From assembly GCF_000264995.1 (NCBI RefSeq), contig NW_006767435.1, forward strand, positions 989,523 through 1,053,522: a DNA stretch of 64,000 nucleotides, given 5' to 3'. Below are positions 22,003 to 33,781 of the stretch, piece after piece. The position numbers and the translations under genes are program-made. Source of the DNA: Punctularia strigosozonata HHB-11173 SS5 (taxonomy: Eukaryota > Basidiomycota > Agaricomycetes > Corticiales > Punctulariaceae). Below the pieces are notes generated by a model. The model had not been told where the DNA came from, did no database searches, and saw only the letters and a list, made by a program, of their open reading frames with translations. Within the stretch, counting starts at the first letter, position 1, and every line of letters begins with the position of its first letter.

Positions 22003-22973
22003 TCACGCGCGGGCGTAGTACGGGTACGAAGACCCGTGCTGGCGGTGCGGGTGCGGGACGTCGTTAGGACGCGTCGGTGGCGCGGCGTGCGGCGACAGCG
22101 GCGTCGGCAGCGCGCGTGGCGTCGCGCGCGGGGTGATGAAGTGCGTCTCCGTTAGCGGGCTGCTAAACGTCACGCGCCGGCGGGCCTTCGGCACCTCTTC
22201 GCGGCGCGGGCTCGGGTAGGAGGCTTGCCTAGCAGGGGATCGGGCATACTGGGTCGCGTGCACGTAGCCTGAGGGAGCAGGAGATGGGTAGGCATAGTAG
22301 GGAGGCGCGGAAGGCTGAGCATAATATGTCGGTTGCCGGGGTGCAGGCATCCTGGAAGCCTGCATGCCGTATTGCACCATGGATCCTGTTGACAAGGCAG
22401 GGTCAGAGCTGTACGGAGCGCAATGTATATGGGAAACTGACCTAGGAGGTAATCCATGGGTTGCTGAGCTTGACCGGTGCGATGTGGCTGCGCAGGTCTG
22501 GACGACATCTGCGGTCTTGAAGAGGACTTCGGCTTCACGTCCGCGTGATGCGCAATCGCATTCTGCCAACACAGATATAAGCGAAACTGAGCCATGTCTT
22601 GGGAAGATAAAGCACATACCCAGACGTTCTGGAAGTAGACACGCGCCTGCCTCTTGTACATGCTGACCTCGGTCCTTGAGAGGCGAGAGCGTCGGCTATA
22701 AATAGCGAGTCGTCGTTGTTGTACCCTGAAAGGTCAAGGTCAGCTATGGGTACAGTAAGCCGTAACAAAGCAGTGTAGAACGCACATGTTGCTTTGTCTC
22801 TCCAGCTTGTCGCGCGCCGAATGGTGCACCCGGCCGCTGCGGAGGAGGTGGTCTCCGGAGGATAGGTAGGCGTCGGCCTTCCTGAGCTTGGAGCGCGTCG
22901 TGATACATACGCAGGAGAAGTCGTCAATGGGGAGGTGACCCTCTCCGCGGCGACGGTGGAATCCAGTGGTCAT
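22003..22973 (-). CDS. LPID-family member A (unknown function)
   Basis: Minus-strand exons 22973-22786, 22725-22620, 22562-22442 and 22385-22003 give 265 residues, the longest of six related genes. Exon 1 holds HLPIDDF and a helix KLRKADAYLSSGDHLLRSGR. Exon 2 (106 nt) is QRRLAIYSRRS..TEVSMYKRQARVYFQNVW. Exon 3 begins NA, as in the relatives. Exon 4, unique to A, is rich in Pro, Tyr and Ala (repeated YPSP, PPYYAYPS and PHRQHGSSYPYY types) and ends in YYARA. The first intron falls in phase 2 and the second in phase 0, as in all other members. A TATA-like element (GGATAAAAG, minus strand, 23035-23027) lies about 57 bases before the ATG. I do not recognise the family. The helical N-terminus plus a low-complexity aromatic-proline tail suggests a scaffold or self-associating protein, by inference only. 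Confidence 0.65.
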
Positions 22974-24920
22974 CGTGGATATGCTGGCGGGGAGTGTGTT
23001 GCTTCATAGTACCGATGAACATGACGCTTTTATCCGACGAGAAATATCAAATCCGTGGGCGAGCTGTGTTATTTGGGTTCCTGGTAACGACCGGTGCGGG
23101 CTTCTGACTTCTTGTGGTTGAGTCGGGAGCCAGGCCGGAAATGGGTATAGGATGAGAACAAAAGCCTGTGCAGCATCGGGGGGATCTTTGCCCGGTGCAC
23201 ATGGCCTGATTCGGAAGAGGTCACAATTTTGGTCACATCGAGCGTTGTTGTCCTGGGCGCTGTCTCACCTGCGGGTAACCAGCTCGAACAACAACCTTGA
23301 CAGCGGCGCAGAAAGATAGACAAGGGCAACGCAACCCGTAGGAATTTAGGAATTCAATACAGAGAGCTCGCGTTCAGTTACGTCCTTCCAAAGCTTGTTT
23401 CTACTGCTTGCTTACAGAATGTCACGCTTATGTCACCCGCCGTAGCGCCGATCTTGGGACACTGCGTCATCGCCTCATGCCGGTTGGGCACCGGATAGAG
23501 GCACCGATTAGACGCTCACAGCTTCTGCAAATCTCGATACTAAGTGCGCCTCTCACCATTGTATCGTTTATTGCACGCTATACCTTAGCCAGGAATTCGG
23601 CCACGTATCCTTCGCCACCCATGCCCTTGACCCGAACCTAACGGGAAGAGCTTCCACTAAGATGGTCCCAGTTCTCCAACAAATCGTACGAGCGTCCCGA
23701 GGCGCTGCGGACCGACGGACGGCTCGCGGACGCCGTTGGGGTCGGCTTGCAAGTCCCGCAACGAATGGAATGTAGATCTTGCTGCTGTGCCCTCTCAGTT
23801 CCGGGGCGCTGTGCGTCTGTGCGTCGACGTCAACAATAACCTAGCATGACTCGCTCGGCTGGCAACGTGTGTACCGGACTCCCGTAGCGGCTTACGGAAC
23901 CCGATATCCGAAGGCCTTACGACCCCGATTTTCTGACATGCTATTGGTCTACTCATTCCCAGTCAGGCGCCGCGCCGGGCAAGCTCGCCACCATCACCCA
24001 AGACCTTGAATGTAATAACCAGGAGCTCATAGTTCCTTACGTGGTGGCGCGGCGCAATTGCCTCCATGGTGTATGGCTTCGACGTCGAACGACCGTGCGT
24101 GGGTTGAGATATTGGTACTCCCGCGTGCATGCAAAGACGGCCAAGCACTTTTGCTGAGTCTGTTTCCACAGCTCCAATTCGCGCGATTCAGTCAGGAAGC
24201 TGACTGACCCAGTCAACCCCCGCTCCGAGCTTAAAGCAAACATGAACAACGACGCGGGCAACTGCAGCAGTATCCACGGTGCGCGGTTGGCGCACGCAGC
24301 CACCATCGCAACTATTGGTCCAAAACGGCAAGTTCGCATCCACAAACCGGAAAGCAAATACGTCTTATGGTCGCCGTCTACCTTCTCCTTGGGGCCAGCT
24401 GGCTGCTGGTACTGTGGGCATACCTCGTGTATCAAATACTCAAAGTACTTCTCAGATTCATTGCTGCGGTATAATCAATCTGTGGGCGTCCCGCGGCATT
24501 GTAATACAACCAGCGAGCTTGCGCACCCCCTTCGCGGCACCTGCACCTGCGATCCCACCGCCGTTCGCTCGCGCCGTGAGATGAATAACCTTCTATGCCC
24601 CGAACATCCATATCCAACGCCCTTTGCTCCCACTACAGCTTCACATTAAGGTTCCGAAAGGCGACATGACTCCCCTGCGCAGTACGAACTTTCGCAAACC
24701 GACGCGCTACGCTCCCGATGCGTCTGCCAACCCTGTACTCCCCAGATTGAAGATCCGTCTCCGCTGGGCCGCGGCGGTGCCACCCGTGCCACCCGGCTGA
24801 TCTCGGGATCAAATCATGCTCATTTGACCCCGTCCTTAAGCGCCCGTCCGCTGCGTACGCCACCCGTGTTATACATCTACGGATGCTTGCCCATGTAATC
24901 CGTGAACCGAACTGGCACCC

Positions 24921-25013
24921 GTCGGATGGCCCAAGCTCAAGCTTCGGATACCGGGGACTTGGACTACGCAGCTAAGACATCGCACAACGCGCACAGCGCA
25001 TGGCATGGCCATG
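24921..25013 (+). repeat. Imperfect direct repeat, copy 1
   Basis: This stretch shares GTCGGATG, CCCAAGCTCAAGCT, TACGCAGC, AAGACATCG and GCATGGCA with 25134-25215 in the same order. Differences and small gaps show that the duplication is old. No frame is conserved between the copies. Confidence 0.6.
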
Positions 25014-25133
25014 GAGCATGGGTGCTAGTGGCGCGCACTCGGAATGATATTGCTATTCTAAACGCCTTTCAAGCGGCTCGAATGCGGCGTACGTTTGCCA
25101 CCGGTGCGATACATTTTGCGACCATTTGCCTCC

Positions 25134-25215
25134 GTCGGATGCCCAAGCTCAAGCTCTGGACACCGTGAAATACGCAGCAAAGACATCGACAACGTGCAAA
25201 CCGCATGGCACGGGT
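25134..25215 (+). repeat. Imperfect direct repeat, copy 2
   Basis: This is the second copy of the unit at 24921-25013, about 210 bases downstream in the same orientation. Confidence 0.6.
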
Positions 25216-25632
25216 ACTATCGGCGCGCCGTCCGCTATCTGCGTCGCTGGCGGTATACGAGCGCACTTGCCTTTAACCTATATGGGCTGCGCCGTTCCGC
25301 TTTCCTGATGTATGGACCTATCGTAGCCTAAGCCGATGAGAGAACGCGCTATCCTCCATCTTCGTGACTCCCGCAACCGCGGGCGAGATGAGCTTTATGG
25401 AGCAAACGAACGCCACTCCGCTCTGCGCAGCCTGTTTCCGCCAGACTCAATCAACGCGAACGCGAACGCGCGTCCCACCCGCCCTTTGACACGGTCATGT
25501 GCTTCTCACGTGAACCTATATAGACGCGCTCGTTCTGGGGTGCAGCAGCTTGCCATGAGGACGTTACATCATGCTCTGTAATTAAGTCATGGCACAGGAG
25601 AAAGATCTAACTCTTTCAAGCAGTTCTATCGT

Positions 25633-27884
25633 TCAGGAGCTTCCCCGGCGTTTTTCTGCGCTTTCTTCTTCCGTTGGCGACGGGCTCTCGCGAACATCGC
25701 GTCCCCTCTCTTCGGCCTTGTCCGCACTTTGCCCTTCGAACACCGAATATACCGCCCCTTCCCTGATGCGCCAAGGGAAAAAAAGAAAAGAAAAGTAGGG
25801 TCACATCAGCATTCCCGCAAACAAGGCAAGATAAGATAAGCACGACAACTTACGGCAAGCGCAGATTGGGGAGGAACCACGCGGCGACCAGGACCGGGAC
25901 CGCGATCGCGAGAGCGGCTATCGAGATATCCCTCATCACGTCTGAGAACTGTGTCGCGCGGCATTATGAGCATAATCGCCATAGCTTGACACGGCCCCAC
26001 TCACCGCGAAATCAAGCGCGACGCGTTCCGCAGACCCCCACGCAGGCAACGCCGTACCCGTGATCGAGCTGATCAACCTCTCCACCGTCGCCTCGTCCAC
26101 CTCCGCCCCGGGCACCTTCCCCAACCTCCTCCTCAACGCGTCCTTGAACACCCCCGTATATATCCCGCCCGCGATGCAGCTCCCCACGGCGCTGCCCATG
26201 AACGTGCTGAGCAGCACGAGCGCGCTCACGCCCGCGAGCTCTTCGTGCGGGACCGCGACCTGGCCCGCGACGACGGCGACCTGCTGCACGAAGCCGGAGC
26301 CGACGCCTTGCACGAGCTGTACCAGGAAGAGCTCCGAGGCCGGGTTCGTCGTCCCCCGCAGGCGGAGCATGAGCGCGTACCCGACCAGACGCACGAGTGC
26401 GCCCGCGACCGCGAGCGGCTTGTACCGCCGATAGCGGTACATGAGCGCGCCGGCGACGATCCCCGTCAGGCACTGCGTCACGCCGTTCGTATAGACCTAG
26501 GCAGGGGGAGGGGGGAAGGGAGGAGGTAAGAGCGGGGAACGGTGCGCACAGAGGTCAGGACGGTTAGGCTGCCTACCAGGAAGGTCGCGTTGCGGGCGGA
26601 GTAGTTGTGCGCGACGACGGACCAGGAGTATAGGTACACGTGCGTCGCGCTGAAGCCGGCTGTATCGACGGCCGCGAGCACGCAGCTCATCACGATCGAG
26701 CGGTTGCGCCCGTAGCGGACGGGCACGACCGGGTGCCGCGCCACGTACTTTTCGTATGGCACGAGCGCGGCGAGGGACAGAACGCCGAGCGCGATGACGG
26801 TCCCGACCCAGGGCGTGCGCCACGCCGAGGGCGTCTGCGCGGCGAGCGTGAGCGGGAGGAGGAACATCGCCGCGCCGCTGCAGAGGAGGAAGAGTCCGCC
26901 GAGGTCGATGAGCGAGCAGAAGTCGTACACGGTCAGGCGCGTGGTGAGCACCAGCCCGGACTTGCGCGCCTTACGCTGCAGGTACAACAGGGTGATGATG
27001 ATGAAGCTGGATGCGAACGGCTGTCATTTCAGACGGAAACATGATCTGACGTCAGCGCCGGGCGGTGGGATGAGAGGAGGAAGGGCGCTGACCATGATGA
27101 TGGCGAACATGCCGATGCCCCACCTCCAGCCGATGCCGCCTTGACGAGTGACGCTATCCACAATGAACGCGGCGACCCAGGGCGTGATCAAGAACGGGAA
27201 GTAGCTGAGGCCGAGTACGAGCCCGCGCCATCGCGCGGTTGAGATGTCGCTGATGATGATCTGGTCGAGGATCTGGGTCCCGCTCTGACCGATGGAGTAG
27301 AAGATGGCACCCGCCGCGTATGCGCTGATGGTCGGCGCGGAGGCGCAGAGTGCGTACGAGATGAGGTAGCAGCTGATCGTGAAGAGGTAGGTCTCGCCCC
27401 GGCCGAGGACGTCGGAGATTTTAGCGATGGGAGGCTTGACGACGGCGGTGACGATCGTCTGGGCGGTGGAGAGCGTGCTCAGCAGCGCGAGCTGGTCGAA
27501 CGCGGACGTGGCGTAGTTTTGGTAGGTATAGACGGTGCTGTTGTCGAGTTCGCTGTGCATATATGCGTCAATCGATAGCTCAGGGGCTTGGATCGAACTT
27601 GCTCACAAGACTATCATCATCATCGCGAGGCCCGCCCATAGGCAATATTTGCCATATTTTCCGTACACCGCCTGAACCGCCTCGACTTTGGCAACGCCGA
27701 CGAGGGCATTCGTCCCAACTGGAGGCACAGTCGCTAGCTCGGGCTCGTTGGCCGAAGTTCCCTCCAAATCGTCCTTATCAACGGCCTCCCGGTCGTCGGC
27801 CGCCACCATCTCCGTGGCGATATTTGAGGTTAGCGCGGACGGACGCAGCTGGGCCTTGACGGCTTCGACGAACCTCATACTCAT
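25633..27884 (-). CDS. MFS transporter, siderophore-iron (SIT/ARN) type
   Basis: Six minus-strand exons (27884-27607, 27552-27093, 27020-26577, 26496-26005, 25948-25854, 25762-25633) join in frame to give 632 residues. After a cytoplasmic acidic N-terminus (1-75) come about 14 hydrophobic segments. SIT hallmarks are visible: TVYTYQNYATSAF after helix 1, VVKPPIAKISDVLGRGETY in the first cytoplasmic loop, GTQILDQIIISDISTARWRG, and YLYSWSVVAHNYS. The C-terminus is a hydrophilic Glu-rich tail (ESPSPTEEESAEKRR). The last intron, with a long pyrimidine tract and GCATCAG acceptor, was preferred over an immediate TAA because it adds this in-frame tail typical of the family. The likely role is uptake or release of ferric siderophores or related compounds across the plasma membrane. 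Substrate cannot be told from sequence. Confidence 0.85.
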
Positions 27885-29054
27885 AGTGCGAGGCCGGTGA
27901 AACTGACGACTTGAACAGCGAGGCAAGGGCCCGTCGCGTCCGCCCGCTTATCTGCCCCAGCGCCGTTCGTTCCTCGCGGCGCATCGCGTGCGCGAACTAC
28001 GGAAGTTCGGCGGCCAAATAGATGCGGAGAGAGTTCGATTCTTCAGGTCTTATCTTGAGCAAAGGGCCTCGCCGGGCGACGTTCCGCGTGCGCGGAAGCC
28101 TCACTCGTCGCTCGTTGAGGTATCGCACGGCCTTCGTTTGGGTGCTTTCGCCTCCGTGTATCAGTGATATGGGACAGGGGGAGAAGTCGGGCGTGAAATA
28201 GAATGGGAAAAGCCCAAACGCGTGGGCAATGCTTCACGAGAGGCACGGGACCGACGATTACATACAGCCACACCCTCTCAGTCTGAGTCCAATATCGTCC
28301 GAGATCAAGTTGAACGATGAAGAGGCCGAGCTGGCACGCGGGGAAATAAGAGCGAGTTCATTCATGGAGACCGTTGGTGTGGAAGTGATTCCGATGTTCA
28401 GACCGACCTCAACCTATGACCTTCCCACGCACACTCACCGATATCCAGCATACGCGCTATACCCCGAAGGTCGCCCTTTCGAACTCATACAACCGCCATA
28501 CTTGAGGATATGTAGCACATATCCACTGAACTCTTCCGGATGATGAGCTATCAACACTTGAGAAGGTGTTCTCCCATACTATCAGGCTTGACCTTCATGG
28601 CGGAAATGGACATATTGTCCTACTATATATGATGGACCAGACAAAACCGATGACTGTCGACCCACCGCACTGCTATCCAGAAGCTATCGAACCTACTATC
28701 GAGCCAGCGCCGCGATAATACCAGACTTGGCTACGTCGCGACCATACCTGTGTTCACGGGCGCCTATATGGATCCCCGCGCGGTGTTATATGCCCAGTTT
28801 CGCTCACGTCGTCTCTCCTACGTCTCGTCTCGCCGCACCCGTCATTATTGGCTGTGAAGGCGCCCAGAAAGAAGATGTACATATACAGATACATCCCAGA
28901 CACGAATCATCGCATATGTTCTACCCCGTTCAATAGGATTCACAAGACGAGAACAGAAGGCTGTGGGACGGCTCGCGCTACGGGTGACGACCACATAAAG
29001 ATCGCTTTCTCTGGGGGGTTCCGGATCGCGTAAGAGAGTCCCCCTGGACTACCG
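27885..29054. other. Intergenic, no supportable gene
   Basis: A 104-codon plus frame (28229-28543) has no motif. A TATA-like ATAAAG at about 28995 precedes gene B by about 60 bases. Confidence 0.4.
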
Positions 29055-29733
29055 ATGCTCGGCCGTCCTCAGCGACACATATCCACTCGCCGGCGCAGCC
29101 ACCCTCATGAGACCGGTCTACCCATCGACAACTATCGACGGTGCTGCCTCACCACGAAGGCCAAGCTCCAAAAAGCTCACGCCTATCTGCAGTCGGCCGA
29201 GATTCTGTGGTATAACGGGGTTCCACTCATGTATTACCAGACGGTACACGGGTCACGAGAGGAGTGAGTGTTCGTTTTGTGCGATCGCTCGAAGGACGCG
29301 TGGTGTTGATATTGTTATTATCGGATAGAGCGGTACGACGCTTCAATTACATCAGCGACATACTCACTCCGAGAGCGGACGAGGTCGCGTGGTACAAGTC
29401 GATGGCGAAACACTACTTCATCACGATATGGGTACGTCGTCAAGCTCTGTCGAACGCGCTCGATGCGGCATCTAAACGCATATACCTCGACAGAATGCCA
29501 CGTATGTTATCAGGCAGGGCACGATACAGCTGGGCACACCCAATCCGTGGACGCCGCAGATGGTGCTCCCGCCTCCGCCCGATCCGTGGACGCCTTGGGC
29601 ATGGAACACACCCGTATGGTCCCCAGAAGCCGACGACCTCCCTCCGCTGGTCGAACAACCTCCGCAACTCGTTCAGCGACCCCGACCATTTCCTTGGTGG
29701 TACAACATCAATCCGCCTCCGCCCATGGCATAA
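29055..29733 (+). CDS. LPID-family member B (unknown function)
   Basis: Exons 29055-29263, 29329-29431 and 29494-29733 join in phases 2 and 0 to give 183 residues. Exon 1 has an Arg/His-rich start, then GLPIDNYRR and the helix KLQKAHAYLQSAEILWYNG. Exon 2 (103 nt) reads AVRRFNYISDIL..DEVAWYKSMAKHYFITIW. Exon 3 is strongly Pro/Trp-rich (PNPWTPQ, DPWTPWAW, PFPWWYNINPPPP). Gene structure is the same as in C, D, E and F. The usual YGSxVG segment before LPID is replaced by basic residues. The first intron starts GTGAGT and the second GTACGT. Function is unknown. Confidence 0.7.
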
Positions 29734-29960
29734 GCTGGAATGACGCTGTTTCCTTGAGTGATCTGCGTTTTGAAACCTCTTTCCCATCCCTCAAACATGC
29801 CCATACCTGAGGCACTCGGAATGTGCTCTCATTCTTGGTTACATGATTCACGATAGAAAAGCATTTTCTCGGCGACAGAGACCCCATTATCTACAGATAT
29901 TCTACAATATACCCATGCATGTACTCTACAGCAAATCGACGATACCACTGCCATGATCTC

Positions 29961-31406
29961 TCAGGACAAGCGGGATATGACGTCGTAAACCAAAGCCGCA
30001 AGGAGCGCCAGAATCGCCACCGAAGGACCCAGTCCGAGGACCTTCGCGAGGTCCCATAGAGTGAGCGTTCGGTGTCTCGCCGCCGCGGCTAGCCTGTGAC
30101 AAGCGGATTCCAGCGTCAGAGAGCGGGATTGGCGCTGAATGAGCAGCCCTCACCCTACGGCGCGCGACAGCCGGCGGTCGAGCACGGCGTATATGCCGGC
30201 CGTGATGCGCTCCTTTTCGACGCGCAGGACCGGGCCGTCGTCGGGGATAAGGTACGTCGCACCGGACGTCTCGGCGGACGGATCTGTACACGCAAAATGC
30301 GTCCGGGGTAAGCGCACGTTGGGTAGGGGAAAAGAAGAAGAAGGCGCAGTTGCGGTGGCTTTACCTGTGGAAGAGTAGAAGATGGCGTTCGCCACCCTGT
30401 CGAGAGGCGCCCAGGGCAGGCCGGCCATGAGCACCTTCATGGCTGGCGGAAGGATGCCGGTGTCTAAAAGCGGAGAAAGATGGGTTCAGTAACCCGTGGA
30501 GGAGGAGTAGCGCCGGGATGGCTGGCTCACCCACGAACCAAGGGCACACTCCTACGAGTCGGATGCCATACGCGGAAACCTGAGCGTGCAAACTTCGAAG
30601 CGTCCCCAAAAGGGCATGCTTGGATGTCGAGTATAGCACTGCTCCAGGGATGCCGTTCCAGGACGCTATGGGAGAGATAAAAGGAGGTCAATCTGTGATT
30701 TTCTGATGATGGGGATGTGGGAGCGTGTACGTACCCATGGAGCAAACCAGCACGATCGCCTTGAGTTCGTTTGCATCGTTCGTGCTGTTCAGTTTGAGGT
30801 AATGGATAGCAAGATGGACGGCTGTTGACCGACACGGCAATAATAACGGTAGGTCAATCGAGATGCCAGCGCAGTGAAGTCCATGGAGTCATACGCACTG
30901 TGGAGGACGGCTTTCAGGTTGACGTCCAGCACCGTCGTGGATGGTTCGACCGGAACGTCGTGTCCGTACTTTGCCGAAGGCGCCAGTGTCGGCTCTGCGA
31001 AGGGTTTGCCATCGGTGATGCCCGCGTTCGGGACGACGATGTCCACCTGGCCGTACGTTCTCAGCGCGAACTCGAACAACGCAACCTGGTCATCCCACGA
31101 CGTGACATCGCACGGAGCCGGTAGAACGGCAGCTTCCCTGTGGAGCGCAGAGCGACGCGTTAGTTCGCTGGAAAAGGAAGAGAAAGTCACGACGCCGCGG
31201 ACTCACCCCCCAGCCTGCGCGCAGAGCTTGACACACTCCTCCGCAGCCTTTAAGTCCAAGTCACCTAGAACAACCTTCGCGCCGTGTCGGGCGAACTGCA
31301 GCGCGCTGGCCCTGCCTATGCCGTTACCGCCGCCGGTGACGATGACCACCTTCCCTTTGGCGCGCGACACGTATGCCAGCAGTTCTTTGTCGGAGACGGT
31401 GGTCAT
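29961..31406 (-). CDS. Short-chain dehydrogenase/reductase with C-terminal membrane anchor
   Basis: Seven minus-strand exons (31406-31207, 31137-30899, 30821-30735, 30665-30531, 30463-30365, 30283-30154, 30093-29961) give 340 residues. The Rossmann loop is TGGGNGIG (24-31). GDLDLK, with an Asp after the second strand, suggests NAD rather than NADP. CDV and PNAG (103-106) follow, the latter replacing the common NNAG. The catalytic pair is in YSTSK, with a Ser in CSMASW. The sequence IAPG is replaced by VCPWFV. The C-terminus adds [20 protein letters not shown], a hydrophobic helix followed by basic and short residues, likely an anchor in an internal membrane. It is related to fungal 15-PGDH-like SDRs; the substrate is unknown. 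All seven junctions are phase-consistent and there is no sign of decay, unlike the SDR relic at 15.6 kb. Confidence 0.85.
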
Positions 31407-32402
31407 TTTGGAATACGGCTGCCAAGGGCCAAACGCCGCGAGCGCTTAAGCAACTACTGCGTCTCTGGCAGAGTTTTGTTATCGGCGCCTGTGAGGCTGC
31501 GTACGCGACTTCATGATGGCCGGTATTAGGACCTTGATTCGAAGCTTGGCTGTGCGGAGAACAAGCGCTGGATCGCTTTTGAACGCTGTCCGTTTGCATC
31601 GCCACTCATTGTTCAATGGGCGATAGGCCATGCGCGAGGTACGAGCGTTGGCCTATCAGAGGACAAGCTCAGTCCAGCAGGCGAGGAAGGTGGGCTTGCG
31701 AGGCTACACAGCCTCCACCTTTCCTCGCCTCCTGCTTCGCTCGTCGCGTTTCCCGCCCGTCCCGCCCTTTCGATTGGCACCAAGAGTCCTTAGGATCTTG
31801 GAGCCCAGAGTGCAGTTGCGCGTGTACGGTTTTGTTGAACCCGCCCACGCGCGGCGACTCTCGCCCACACCCCGTTACTCGTGCGTACCTACCTTACGCT
31901 CCACACTCGTCCGGGGTCCCACTCTGGATGAACCAAGGACTAGCTTGTCTCGAGCTTGTTCTCCTCCATCGCCACGGACTGCTCCCCCATAACTCCTGAA
32001 GTATCAGACATCAACAGCTTTCGCCACCATCTAAATTGCTGCCTACTCCATTGTCCTCGCGACTGCCCCCTATCAATCATCAGCACGACATGACGGAATG
32101 CAGGCCGTAGCGCGCCATTGCGACGATGCTGCGAACCCTGACAAGGACAAACTCTGAACATGATTTGCGCCGATCGGGTCGATTTTGCCATTTCGAGCAA
32201 GCGCGGGCGACTTGACTTATTGTTTCCCCGGACCCGGCACTGAGGCCTCCGGCCTGGCATTCAGCGCATCCCGCAGCCGTAGCTGCTATATGTTAGGACT
32301 CGCTGATAGCTTGAAAGAGAGCGACTCCTGCTCCTGTTTCAGCAATTCAGTGCCTTTGGGATGGTGCGGGACCGCATCCTTCGGCGCAGAAGGGCGAGCC
32401 CA
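31407..32402. other. Intergenic, promoter side of SDR and gene C
   Basis: No supportable gene. Open frames at 31616-31999 are motif-free. Confidence 0.4.
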
Positions 32403-32410
32403 TATAAATA
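32403..32410 (+). promoter_or_regulatory. TATA box of gene C
   Basis: A perfect TATAAATA lies 106 bases before the ATG of C. The same element, at nearly the same distance, precedes D. Confidence 0.6.
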
Positions 32411-32508
32411 TCTGGCGTAGCGTGCTAGAGCGACATACACGCACTAGTTTCCCTGCGAGGATCATCGCTACCACAACCACGCCTAGGAACAATTAATATC
32501 TCAGCATC

Positions 32509-33165
32509 ATGCCGCGCCATGCGAACGTATCGTACGGTTCTGTCGTCGGGTTGCGGCTTCCTATCGATCAATTCCGGGGGTACTCCTCCAACATCCAGCG
32601 ACAGCTACAGAAAGCGAACGCGTACGTCGAGTCCGCGGATGTCCTGCGGGACAGACGTGTTCCATCTTCGCGTCAATACCACCTCCAGGTGTTACGGCAA
32701 GAGTGAGAGTGCTTTCCTTTCCTCACGGAGGCACTCTAACGAAACGGGGTTCGGATCAATAGGGCCGTAAGGCGACTGAAGATCGTCCGCGCCTCGTCCT
32801 GCGTGTGTCCCGAAGACGTGGACCTGTACAAGAACCTCGCCAAGTCCTACTTCATCGCCGCATTTGTACGCCTCGACTCTTGTACCCCTGCTTTGATATT
32901 TCGAGTCATGCTCACGAAGTCACCTCAGGACGCTGCGGTCCAGGATAGCACCCCACATCCGCCCCTTCTCCTCAGAACACGAGCCGAACAAGATAGTAGC
33001 CCTTCCTTCCCGTGGTGGCCTCAGGTTCACCCCGCGCCGGCGTTCGGCTGGGCGCTCACGCCGTCCGCCGTCCCGGTCTGGGGGTGGACTCCGCCGGCTA
33101 CGAAGCCTGCGTTTGGCATGTTCGCACCTCCGACGGGAGCTCGACACTTGGGCCGGTTCACATGA
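32509..33165 (+). CDS. LPID-family member C (unknown function)
   Basis: Exons 32509-32702, 32763-32865 and 32929-33165 give 177 residues. Exon 1 shows the clearest family pattern: SYGSVVGLRLPIDQF, then IQRQLQKANAYVESADVLRD and VPSSRQ, ending LRQE. Exon 2 (103 nt) is AVRRLKIVRA..PEDVDLYKNLAKSYFIAAF. Exon 3 starts DAA and holds PFPWWPQVHPAPAFGWAL and VWGWTPP, so it is Pro/Trp-rich. The intron phases (2, then 0) equal those of the other members. The nearest relatives by eye are F and D. There is no signal peptide and no membrane segment, so a soluble intracellular protein is likely. Function is unknown. Confidence 0.75.
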
Positions 33166-33781
33166 AAAGTCCATTTTTTGCTCGTTGATTGCACCCGAAT
33201 GTACGCTATGCGGCGGGATGCCTGAGTATCGCCCCGTCCTGTACCATGTTTTAGCTTCGTATTCTGGAATCTCATCATACCCGATGTAATTGTTGTATAC
33301 CCCTTTGTACCATAATTTTTTTCGTGTGTAGTTTTGTGCCAGTGGAATATCCAGAAACCTTCGCATAACGCACGTTCAAAGGCTGGGCTGCGGTCTTCAA
33401 GCTTCCAGGCTGTACAAGGCTGTATAAATGCTGGGAAGCGACGCGTGGTGCGCGCGATCAGGCTTGCCACTATCCCCAACGCGAGCTCATGCTAGATTCT
33501 ACTGGTTGCTTGCAGCACTACGCTTCTGGATCTAACGGAGAAAATGCTGGATATATAGCTTCATTATTAACGCGAGGCAGCATGCCTTTGGAGTCTGACC
33601 TGCTCAGTCACCTATGGATGTCGAGTCGTACATTCGTGCTCAAGGGCTTGCCGACATAGGGCAGAATCGTATAAATACCCCGGCGACATATTCGGGTATC
33701 CCGCAGATCCTCTCAACTCCAAACACATCCACCGCCGACTTCAAGTCTCCAACACCGTATACCCATTGACGCGTCACGACC
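33166..33781. other. Intergenic between genes C and D
   Basis: No gene was seen. A minus-strand frame (33479-33027) overlaps the end of C. A further TATAAAT is at about 33422, and the TATA box of D is at 33670. Confidence 0.4.
33670..33677 (+). promoter_or_regulatory. TATA box of gene D
   Basis: TATAAATA is followed by CCCCGGCG and lies 112 bases before the ATG of D, matching the layout at C. Confidence 0.6.

Larger units (their letters stand above)
22974..25632. other. Long intergenic region with a direct repeat
   Basis: No gene was seen. The recognisable structures are the direct repeat at 24921-25215 and the promoter side of gene A. Confidence 0.45.
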
